From NCBI GenBank assembly GCA_026225435.1, contig JAMFST010000532.1, forward strand, positions 1 through 14,676: 14,676 nucleotides of DNA, read 5' to 3'. The notes beneath the pieces are model-generated. The model saw nothing but the letters and a program-made list of their open reading frames with translations, was not told where the DNA came from and ran no database searches. Shown here piece by piece: positions 7,609 through 13,226 of the stretch (its first letter is position 1; every line of letters starts with the position of its first letter). This DNA is from Labilithrix luteola. Lineage in GTDB: Bacteria > Myxococcota_A > Polyangia > Polyangiales > Polyangiaceae. The position numbers and the translations under genes were made by a program.

Positions 7609-8294
7609 AGTGTAACGTTGTTACAAAGGTTTCCGCGAGCTTCGCGCTGGCGAGCATCGCGCTCACCTCTGCTTGCGGTTCCGCGCCGCCGAACGAGGCG
7701 GCCAACGTGCGCGCCGCCGACCTGCCGCCGAGCGAGGAGCGCAAGGCGGACAACCGCGTGGACGTCGGAGCGACCAACCCGGTCACCGTCGCGCCGGCGG
7801 CCGCTCCTGGTCCCGGCGGCGCCGCGTGCGATCAGAAGGTCGCCGCCGCCAAGGTCTCTGGCGCGGCCGCTCCGGTGACGCCGGATCCGACGGTCGATCC
7901 GCTCTGCCAGTGGCGCATCGACGACGCGCGCACGACCGCCGCCGTCGGCGCCGCGTCGGCCGACGCGACGACGGCGTCCGGCAACGCGAGCCCCGGCATC
8001 CTCCAGTCCTCCGACGCGCTCCCGGCGAAGGTGGCCATCACCGCCTTCCTCGCCCACGCGAAGGACGTCGCCGCGTGCGGAGCGAGCGTCCCTGGCGCAC
8101 CGCCGGTGCTCCGGGTCCGCGTGGTGGTCGATCCGAACGGCACCGTCGCCTGGGCGGGCGCGGACTACCGCGTCAATCTCCCCGACAGCGCGCGCAGCTG
8201 CATCGAATCCACGTTGCGGGGCAAGCCCTTCGTCACGCCGTCGGCGAACCGGGTGACGGCGACGTACGGCTACACGTTCGGCGCGACGCGTTGA
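7602..8294 (+). CDS. Lipoprotein with AgmX/PglI-like C-terminal domain
   Basis: 230-residue exported protein. An N-terminal signal peptide (K3, K9, then a hydrophobic stretch) ends in L-T-S-A-C at C25, a relaxed lipobox. An Ala/Pro-rich linker (to about 140) leads to a compact C-terminal domain: CG.....PPVLRVRVVVDPNGTVAWAG, then DSARSCIESTLRGKPF and a final beta segment ATYGYTF. That pattern resembles the AgmX/PglI C-terminal (TonB-like fold) domain frequent in myxobacteria; the specific job is unknown. Cysteines at 76, 102, 159 and 200 could form disulfides. The ATG at 7602 has AGGAG seven bases upstream and overlaps subunit IV by 7 bases, so it may be the last gene of the cox operon. A perfect dyad lies inside codons 4-8. 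Confidence 0.75.
   Translation: MVKCNVVTKVSASFALASIALTSACGSAPPNEAANVRAADLPPSEERKADNRVDVGATNPVTVAPAAAPGPGGAACDQKVAAAKVSGAAAPVTPDPTVDPLCQWRIDDARTTAAVGAASADATTASGNASPGILQSSDALPAKVAITAFLAHAKDVAACGASVPGAPPVLRVRVVVDPNGTVAWAGADYRVNLPDSARSCIESTLRGKPFVTPSANRVTATYGYTFGATR
7611..7625. promoter_or_regulatory. Perfect dyad TGTAAC-N3-GTTACA, operator-like
   Basis: The 15-base palindrome TGTAACGTTGTTACA lies inside the first codons (4-8) of the lipoprotein gene. Its AT-rich composition stands out from the GC-rich surroundings. Fourteen of its bases recur in inverted orientation at 8443-8456. It could be a repressor operator or a weak hairpin near the ribosome binding site. No regulator family is assigned. 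Confidence 0.4.
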
Positions 8295-8441
8295 GGAAAG
8301 AGCTTCGTCGGTGACGCGAAAGCGACCTTGAACGAACCGAGCGGGGCGGTGAGCATGCCGCATGCGCCCTCGTCGCGCACCGTCCCGCAGGGCGCCGATC
8401 AGGTGTACGGCCTGACCGACGCCCTCAAAGCGAAGAAGTAA
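8295..8441 (+). other. Coding-like stretch in frame after the lipoprotein stop codon
   Basis: After the TGA at 8292-8294 the same frame stays open for 48 codons to TAA at 8439-8441. It shows the G/C third-position bias of real genes here. The translation includes SGAVSMPHAPSSRTVPQ and ends GADQVYGLTDALKAKK. Possible starts inside are TTG 8328, GTG 8349 and ATG 8355, none with a convincing ribosome binding site. It may be the remnant of a C-terminus separated by a stop mutation, a decayed separate gene, or a very small gene of 28-37 residues. I recognise no family. The lipoprotein's own domain seems complete at the TGA, so readthrough is the least supported option. Confidence 0.35.
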
Positions 8442-8456
8442 CGTAACAACGTTACA
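8438..8456. terminator. Hairpin/dyad at the convergent gene junction, inverted copy of the 7611 dyad
   Basis: GTAACG (8438-8443) pairs with CGTTAC (8450-8455) around a six-base loop; the overlapping alternative GTAAC-N3-GTTAC (8443-8455) matches the 7611 dyad in inverted orientation. It lies between the plus-strand TAA (8441) and the minus-strand stop (8460), where a bidirectional terminator is expected. No T-run follows, so it may be an operator or factor-dependent element. Confidence 0.35.
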
Positions 8457-8459
8457 CGC

Positions 8460-9185
8460 TCAGTGTTTTCCGTACTCGAGGGCGACGCCCTTTCGCTGAG
8501 CGAGGATGTACGCCTCCATCGCCTTCAGCTTCGGGTCGTCGTCCGCGAGCGGCTTGCCGCGGACCGGGTTCTCGATGCACCAGTTGATCATGTCGCGCAG
8601 CATGGCGACGCGACCGAGCTGCACCTGGTACTTCGGGTAGGTCTCGGGGTGGGTGTTGGCGGCGTTCGGGTGGCACATGTCACATGACACGCCGATGGTT
8701 CCACCGAGGCGGCCGGCGTCGTGGAAGATCTGCCGGCCCTGCTCGATGAACGCGTCGGTGGAGGCCTTCCAGATCTCCTCGTCGCGCTTGGTGTAGCTGC
8801 CGTAGGTGTGCGCCTCCTGCTTGCCGCCGTTGCTGGCGACGGGCCCTTCCGGCGGTGCCGGCCGAGCGGGCGGCGGCGGCGCGTTCTGGGCGACCTTGGG
8901 GGCATCATCCCAGTTGGCGCCCGGGTTCTTCGCCTTCCAGTCGTTCATCAACCGGTCGGAGACGTCTTGCGCTTGCTTCGGCGTGAGCGTCTGCCCCGGC
9001 TTCACGCCCGGGACCTCGGCGGTGGTCTTGCCGTCGCACAGGCCGACCACCAGGTTGCCGTTGGCGCTCGCCGCCGGCACGTCGTGGACGGGATTCGTCG
9101 TCCGGTTCTGCGCGACGGCCACGCCACCGGCCGTGAGGATCGCGGCGGCTGCGGCCGCGAGGGAAATCTTTCGAGAGATTCGCAT
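8460..9185 (-). CDS. Monoheme c-type cytochrome, SoxA/TsdA-like
   Basis: 241-residue periplasmic cytochrome. A cleavable signal peptide (about 1-26, ending AVAQ) is followed by a region with C50 (VVGLCDG), a Pro-rich linker (about 99-113) and a heme domain. The heme site is CDMCH at 168-172, followed by HPETYPKYQVQLGRVAMLR, then INWCIENPVRG and KAMEAYILAQRKGVAL. That order, with a Cys (C203) after 'IN' and the 'AMxAY' helix, recalls SoxA and TsdA cytochromes of thiosulfate metabolism, but only one heme motif is present and no other sox genes are nearby. It is probably an electron donor or acceptor for the peroxidase encoded upstream. The ATG at 9185 is 20 bases after the phosphoesterase stop. 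The substrate is unknown. Confidence 0.82.
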   Translation of the reverse strand: MRISRKISLAAAAAAILTAGGVAVAQNRTTNPVHDVPAASANGNLVVGLCDGKTTAEVPGVKPGQTLTPKQAQDVSDRLMNDWKAKNPGANWDDAPKVAQNAPPPPARPAPPEGPVASNGGKQEAHTYGSYTKRDEEIWKASTDAFIEQGRQIFHDAGRLGGTIGVSCDMCHPNAANTHPETYPKYQVQLGRVAMLRDMINWCIENPVRGKPLADDDPKLKAMEAYILAQRKGVALEYGKH

Positions 9186-9205
9186 GGGAGTTCTCTTCTG
9201 CGCTT

Positions 9206-10342
9206 TCAGTAAGAAACGAGCTTGGTGGCTGCCGGCGCGTCCGAGGTTCCGTTCGACGCGAGGTAGCTCGCGCGCACGGTGACCGGATTGCGATCCCACA
9301 GGCTGTAGATCTGATCGACGGTGCCGCCGCGCAGGACGTTGAACCGCCCATCGCCGCAGCCGTCGAGGTTGTCGAAGGGGTCCGAGCGGTTCATCTGCAC
9401 CGTCAGCTTGGGGAGACCGGTGGGGGCGTAGGGCCAGGGCCACGCCGTCGAGAGCATGCCGTGAAAGTTGATGTTGCCGATGCGGTTCGACAGCATCTGG
9501 TGCGTGTGCCCGTGGATGACCGTGCACGTGGCGAACTTCGAGAGGATGGCCTGCACCTGGTCCGCGTCCTCGGTCCAGAAGTTCCAGTCGCGGTAGTATT
9601 TGTACAGCGGCGAGTGGGAGAAGACGACGACCGGGGTGTTGGCGTCGACCTTGTCGAGATCGTTCTTCAGCCACTGGCGGCCGGCGTCACCGACCTCGAA
9701 GCGCGACTGGGTCCCGTTGTCGAGACCGGCGACCGTCTGCATGCGCTGCTCGGGGGTGAAGCCGCGCTGGGTCCAGAAGTCCTTCTCGTTGACGCTCATG
9801 AGGACCACGAAGTGGACCCCCTTGTGATCGAACGAGTAGCTGGGCGCTCCGAAGAGCTGCTGCCAGTGCTGGCCCATGTCGAGGAACCAGTCGTGCTCGC
9901 CGACCATCATCTTCACCGGCGCCTTCACCCCCTTGAGGATCTGCGCACCGAGATCGAGCTCCTCCTTGGCCCCCAGCTGCGCGAGATCGCCGCCGAAGAA
10001 GACGAAGTCGGGCTGCGGATTGAGCGCGTTCACGTCGTCCACCGCGCGGAGGATCGAGCGGATGAAGCGATCGTTGAGCGTCTTCTTGTACAGATGGGTG
10101 TCGGAGATGTACGCGAAGGTGAAGCCCCCCGCGCCGCTGCCGCCATTCGCCGTTTCCGCCTTGGCGATGTCGACGAGCTGGAACGAGTGCGGGTGCATGA
10201 GCCCCTTGGAGGCGACGACCGCGGCGGAGATGCCGGCCGCCTTGACGAAGTCGCGCCGCCCCAGCTGCGAGATGCTCTTGAAGAGCGCCTCGCGCTCCTC
10301 CATGTATTTCGTCTCTACGCTCTTGACGCCTTTGATGGCCAT
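9206..10342 (-). CDS. Tat-exported calcineurin-like metallophosphoesterase
   Basis: 378-residue phosphoesterase. The N-terminus contains GRRDFVKAAG (28-37), a twin-arginine motif followed by a short hydrophobic stretch and an unusually long polar leader before it, so export in folded form with metals is likely. Dimetal-site motifs occur in family order: D81-T-H83, G118-D119, G148-E-H150-D, F241-S-H243, and G278-H-T-H281. The GNHD asparagine is replaced by glutamate (GEHD). The tail (VDQIYSLWDRNPVTVRASY) is a beta-rich extension. The substrate cannot be read from sequence; a phosphomonoester or diester in the periplasm is plausible. It lies between a diheme peroxidase and a cytochrome c with gaps of 26 and 20 bases, so the three are probably one transcript. 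The start at 10342 could be replaced by the internal ATG at residue 14. Confidence 0.88.
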   Translation of the reverse strand: MAIKGVKSVETKYMEEREALFKSISQLGRRDFVKAAGISAAVVASKGLMHPHSFQLVDIAKAETANGGSGAGGFTFAYISDTHLYKKTLNDRFIRSILRAVDDVNALNPQPDFVFFGGDLAQLGAKEELDLGAQILKGVKAPVKMMVGEHDWFLDMGQHWQQLFGAPSYSFDHKGVHFVVLMSVNEKDFWTQRGFTPEQRMQTVAGLDNGTQSRFEVGDAGRQWLKNDLDKVDANTPVVVFSHSPLYKYYRDWNFWTEDADQVQAILSKFATCTVIHGHTHQMLSNRIGNINFHGMLSTAWPWPYAPTGLPKLTVQMNRSDPFDNLDGCGDGRFNVLRGGTVDQIYSLWDRNPVTVRASYLASNGTSDAPAATKLVSY

Positions 10343-10368
10343 TTGGATCTCTCTTCGGGGTCTCGGGG

Positions 10369-11784
10369 TTACTTCTTCGCGGCGTCGAACACGCCGTAGA
10401 CCCCGTCGCTGGACGGGTCCTTGATCTTCGCGTCGGGGGTCGGGCCGACGTCGCCCGTGTCCCCCTTCTTGCCGGTGGCGACGAGGGTGTCGCGCTCGGG
10501 GCGCTGCCCCTTCTTGCCGTTCATGCGAGCCATCTCGGTCTTGCCGTAGGCGTCGTACCGCTCGCTGGTGAGCGTGCCGAGGAAGTGGACCAGATCGTCG
10601 ATCTCCGGCTCGGTGAGGCCGAGGCGCTGCATGCCGCCGTCGAGGTACGGGTTGACGATGCCACCCTTGTTGTAGTGGTCGATGACGTCGTAGAGCGTGG
10701 CGAAGCTGCCGTCGTGCATGTACGGCGCGGTGACCGCGATGTTGCGCAGCGTGGGCGTCTTGAACGCGCCGATGTCGTTGTGCCGCTTGGAGACGAGGAA
10801 GCGCCCGAGGTTGGTGAACTTCGACTCGAGGGCGAGCCGGTCGATCTCCTCCTGGTTGCCGCGGTCGACGGCGCCTTGCGCCTCGCGCGCGAGGTCGGCG
10901 AAGTTCGACGTCTTGGCGGCGACGCCGATGTTGTGGAACTTCTGGTCGGAAAAGAGCGGGTTGACGGCGTTGCCGGCGTGGCACTCGTTGCAGCGCCCCT
11001 TGCCGTTGAAGAGCGCCCAGCCGCGCTTGGCCTGCGCGTCGATGGCCTTGTCGTCGCCCATGATGAAGCGGTCGAACGGCGCGTTGCCGGAGAACTGCGT
11101 GCGCTCGAAGGCGGCGATGGCGCGGCCGACGTCCTCGTAGTTCACCTCGCGGCCGTACACGTCGAGGAAGGCCTTCCTGTACTCGGGGATGGCGGCGAGC
11201 TTGGCGACGACCTCGTCACCGCTCTTCATGCCCATCTCCACCGGGTTGAGGATCGGCAGCTTGGCCTGGTCCTCGAGCGTCGCCGCGCGACCGTCCCAGA
11301 ACTGCGTCGCGTTGAACATGGCGTTGAGCACGGTGGGGGCGTTGCGCTGGCCGTGCTTCTTGCCGATGCCGATGCTGGTGACCTCGTGGTCGACGAAGCC
11401 GCGCGCCGGATCGTGACAGGTCTTGCAGGCGACGGTGTTGTCCGCGCTGAGGCGCACGTCGTCGAACAGCTTGTCACCCAGCTTGACCTGCTCCGGCGTG
11501 GGCTCCTGCCCAGGGGCGACCGAGATGGCGTAGAGCACCGGCGAGACGCCGATCGGCAGGTCGCTCGGCACCTTGGCGGTCGGGTGGTTCGGCGCGGGGT
11601 TCACGTCCCCGACTCCGGTGGAGGGGGTGGTGGAGACCGCCGTCGGAGCGTTCGGCTGATCCGGCGGCGGTGGCGGCGGCGGGCTCGCCGGATCTCGTCC
11701 GGCACAGGCGGCGCTCGTGAGGAGTGCGAGAGGGAGCGCCCACTTGAGGGCGTCCTGCAGGAGTTCTTTGGTTCGGATGCGCAT
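10369..11784 (-). CDS. Diheme cytochrome c peroxidase (CcpA/MauG family) lipoprotein
   Basis: 471-residue periplasmic peroxidase that would reduce H2O2 to water with electrons from c-type cytochromes. A signal peptide ends in S-A-A-C (C27). A run of seven prolines (35-41) and a Pro/Thr linker precede the catalytic region. The peroxidatic heme site is CKTCH (120-124), followed by RGFVDH and NAPTVLNAMFNATQFWDGR, a hallmark of the family. The second heme is CNECH (265-269), with likely ligand M356 in APYMHDGSFATL. A 60-70 residue polar tail (KKGDTGDVGPTPDAKIKD...) makes the protein longer than the usual 330-360. It is first in a three-gene operon and divergent from an OxyR regulator, which fits peroxide induction. 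MauG-like oxidation of another substrate remains possible. Confidence 0.92.
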   Translation of the reverse strand: MRIRTKELLQDALKWALPLALLTSAACAGRDPASPPPPPPPDQPNAPTAVSTTPSTGVGDVNPAPNHPTAKVPSDLPIGVSPVLYAISVAPGQEPTPEQVKLGDKLFDDVRLSADNTVACKTCHDPARGFVDHEVTSIGIGKKHGQRNAPTVLNAMFNATQFWDGRAATLEDQAKLPILNPVEMGMKSGDEVVAKLAAIPEYRKAFLDVYGREVNYEDVGRAIAAFERTQFSGNAPFDRFIMGDDKAIDAQAKRGWALFNGKGRCNECHAGNAVNPLFSDQKFHNIGVAAKTSNFADLAREAQGAVDRGNQEEIDRLALESKFTNLGRFLVSKRHNDIGAFKTPTLRNIAVTAPYMHDGSFATLYDVIDHYNKGGIVNPYLDGGMQRLGLTEPEIDDLVHFLGTLTSERYDAYGKTEMARMNGKKGQRPERDTLVATGKKGDTGDVGPTPDAKIKDPSSDGVYGVFDAAKK

Positions 11785-11792
11785 GGCGAAGC

Positions 11793-11804
11793 GAACATTT
11801 GTTC
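11793..11804. promoter_or_regulatory. GAACA-N2-TGTTC dyad before the peroxidase gene
   Basis: GAACATTTGTTC is a five-base-arm palindrome nine bases upstream of the peroxidase start codon, in the place where a ribosome binding site would lie; no good Shine-Dalgarno sequence is seen. It fits the GAAC-N4-GTTC core of Gram-positive-type LexA boxes but deviates at one degenerate position. A short dyad like this can occur by chance. Confidence 0.22.
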
Positions 11805-11847
11805 ACACGACGCCGAGCGGGTCCAATCCGAAGTACGTCTCGCGGTG

Positions 11848-11862
11848 ATAGAGTGGGGCTAT
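11848..11862. promoter_or_regulatory. oxyR box: OxyR/LysR-type operator ATAG-N7-CTAT
   Basis: ATAG at 11848-11851 and CTAT at 11859-11862 are separated by exactly seven bases, flanked by G and C to give GATAG-N7-CTATC. This equals one half of the classical OxyR site and includes the T-N11-A LysR box. It lies 18 bases upstream of the oxyR ATG and 63 bases from the peroxidase ATG, in the shared intergenic region, so it can serve autoregulation and peroxide activation. I see no good second ATAG-N7-CTAT at the neighbouring 22-base offsets. Confidence 0.7.
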
Positions 11863-11880
11863 CAACGAGATGCCGAAAAA

Positions 11881-12843
11881 ATGAGCGCTTTCCTCGCCGG
11901 TCCCGATCTCTCACTGCGTCAATTGCAGTACCTGGTGGCAGTCGCCGAAACCAAAGGATTTCATCGCGCTGCCGAGCTGTGCCACGTCTCGCAGCCGACC
12001 TTGAGCGCGCAGGTGCAGCACATCGAGGCCGCGCTGGGGGTGCGGGTCTTCGATCGCACGCGGCGCGGCGTGGTGGTCACGCAGGTCGGCGAGGAGGTGC
12101 TGGTGCACGCGCGGCGGGTGCTCGGGCAGGTGCAGGAGCTGGTCGCCGCGGCGGGGCGCGCGCGCGATCCGCTGCACGGCACCTTGCGGGTCGGCGTCAT
12201 CCCCACCATCGCGCCGTACGTGCTGCCGCACATCTTGCCGGCCTTCGGTCGCGCCTTCCCCCACCTGCGGCTGGTGCTGCGCGAGGAGATGACCGAGGAC
12301 ATCGTGCGCGCGCTCGAGCAGGGGCGGATCGACGCCGGCATCGTCGCTCTCGAGGCCGAGCTCCCCCATTGCGCCCACGCGATCGTCGCGCGCGATCCCT
12401 TCGTCGTCGCCTTGCCCCGTGGTCACGCGCTGGCGCGCAAGAAGCGCATCACCCTCGAGCACCTGAAGGGGGAGACGGTGCTGCTGCTCGAGGACGGCCA
12501 CTGCTTCCGCCAGCAGGCGCTCCCCTTGTGCGCGCAAGCCGGCCTCCTCGAGGCGGACCTGCGCGCCACCAGCCTGGGGACGATGGCGCAGATGGTCGCC
12601 GCGGGGATCGGCATCACCTTGCTCCCGTCGATCGCCGTCGACGTGGAGAACCGGCAAGCACAGCTGGACCTGCGACCGCTCGACGCCCCCGGCGCGGCAC
12701 GCACCATCGTCGTCGTCTGGCGCAAGGCGGCCGCCGCTCCCGAGGCTTACGCCGCGCTCGCCCGGGTCGCTGCGGAAGCGCTCACGGCGCGGGCGAACGC
12801 GGTCGCGAAGCGTCCGAGCCCAAGGGGTGGCACGAGACCGTGA
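11881..12843 (+). CDS. oxyR: OxyR-type hydrogen peroxide-sensing LysR regulator
   Basis: 320-residue LysR-type regulator. The N-terminal winged helix-turn-helix (LSLRQLQYLVAVAETKGF, then RAAELCHVSQPTLSAQ, residues 10-45) is very OxyR-like. A linker helix precedes the periplasmic-binding-protein-like sensor domain (from about 100). The peroxide sensor is LLLEDGHCFRQQALPLC with C208 and C217 nine residues apart, the same spacing as E. coli OxyR C199/C208, and H207 next to the reactive Cys. A disulfide on H2O2 exposure should activate it. The ATG at 11881 gives the usual N-terminal length; the Shine-Dalgarno is poor. It is divergent from the peroxidase operon and has an ATAG-N7-CTAT site upstream, so it should control that operon and itself. 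Confidence 0.9.
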   Translation: MSAFLAGPDLSLRQLQYLVAVAETKGFHRAAELCHVSQPTLSAQVQHIEAALGVRVFDRTRRGVVVTQVGEEVLVHARRVLGQVQELVAAAGRARDPLHGTLRVGVIPTIAPYVLPHILPAFGRAFPHLRLVLREEMTEDIVRALEQGRIDAGIVALEAELPHCAHAIVARDPFVVALPRGHALARKKRITLEHLKGETVLLLEDGHCFRQQALPLCAQAGLLEADLRATSLGTMAQMVAAGIGITLLPSIAVDVENRQAQLDLRPLDAPGAARTIVVVWRKAAAAPEAYAALARVAAEALTARANAVAKRPSPRGGTRP

Positions 12844-12919
12844 CCGAACGATGGGCAGAACGTTTGGACGCCGTCGCTGAAATTTCTCCGTGGGGCTGTA
12901 CGACCACCCCCATGAAAGG

Positions 12920-12953
12920 CGCGGGAGGCATCACACAAAACCTCGCCCCCGCG
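12920..12953 (+). terminator. GC-rich imperfect hairpin downstream of oxyR
   Basis: CGCGGG-AGG (12920-12928) pairs with CCT (12941-12943) and CCCGCG (12948-12953), with a four-base bulge on the 3' side and a 12-base A-rich loop. It could end the oxyR transcript or sit in the leader of the following lipoprotein gene. No U-tract follows. Nothing else is seen in the 124 bases between oxyR and the next gene. Confidence 0.25.
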
Positions 12954-12967
12954 AAACGGCTCACATC

Positions 12968-13180
12968 ATGTTTGCTCGCAACTCTTCGGTCCCGTCCTCC
13001 ATCAGCTCGCTCCTGTGCCTCGTCACGGTCGTCGCGCTGAGCGCGTTCGGCACGGGATGCGCCAGCACCAGCAGCACCTCTGGCGACGCGCTCCTCGGCA
13101 TCCCGGGCGCGTCCACGTCGTCGCACGACAGCCGCCTCGCGCACTTCGATCGCGAGAGCGTCGACCACCGCATCTTCTGA
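12968..13180 (+). CDS. Small predicted lipoprotein
   Basis: 70-residue exported protein of unknown function. It has R4, then a hydrophobic segment (about 12-27) ending FGTGCAST with C31 as the probable lipidated residue; glycine at -3 is unusual for a lipobox. The mature part would be only 40 residues, Ser/Thr-rich then charged (DSRLAHFDRESVDHRIF), with no recognised domain. The ATG at 12968 is preferred over an upstream GTG (12890) because it places the signal peptide at the N-terminus. No strong ribosome binding site is visible. It lies between oxyR and an esterase lipoprotein gene, in the same direction as both; whether it is cotranscribed is unclear. Confidence 0.6.
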   Translation: MFARNSSVPSSISSLLCLVTVVALSAFGTGCASTSSTSGDALLGIPGASTSSHDSRLAHFDRESVDHRIF

Positions 13181-13181
13181 C

Positions 13182-13196
13182 CGCACGCAACGTGCG
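13182..13196 (+). terminator. Short hairpin after the small lipoprotein gene
   Basis: CGCACG and CGTGCG form a perfect six-base stem around the loop CAA, starting one base after the TGA at 13178-13180. There is no T-run after it, so factor-dependent termination or RNA 3'-end protection is as likely as intrinsic termination. Confidence 0.35.
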
Positions 13197-13226
13197 TGAG
13201 CGGCACGCTCGAGGTAGACTTTTGCC

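Noticed and set aside
8292..8294. Selenocysteine or programmed readthrough at the lipoprotein TGA
   Set aside because: No SECIS-like hairpin is apparent just after the TGA and the C-terminal domain looks complete before it; decay or a separate small gene is simpler.
6456..8363. Long open frame on the minus strand (635 codons) opposite coxC, subunit IV and the lipoprotein
   Set aside because: Translation is Arg/Glu/Gly/Val-rich low complexity typical of antisense reading in very GC-rich DNA, and it lies opposite well-identified genes.
11601..11798. Out-of-frame small minus-strand ORF starting just upstream of the peroxidase ATG as a leader peptide gene
   Set aside because: It runs 65 codons through the peroxidase signal region with Pro/Arg-rich nonsense sequence and no ribosome binding site.
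10585..11880. A long N-terminal extension of the oxyR reading frame
   Set aside because: The extension is antisense to the peroxidase gene and unlike any LysR protein; the ATG at 11881 gives the normal OxyR N-terminus.
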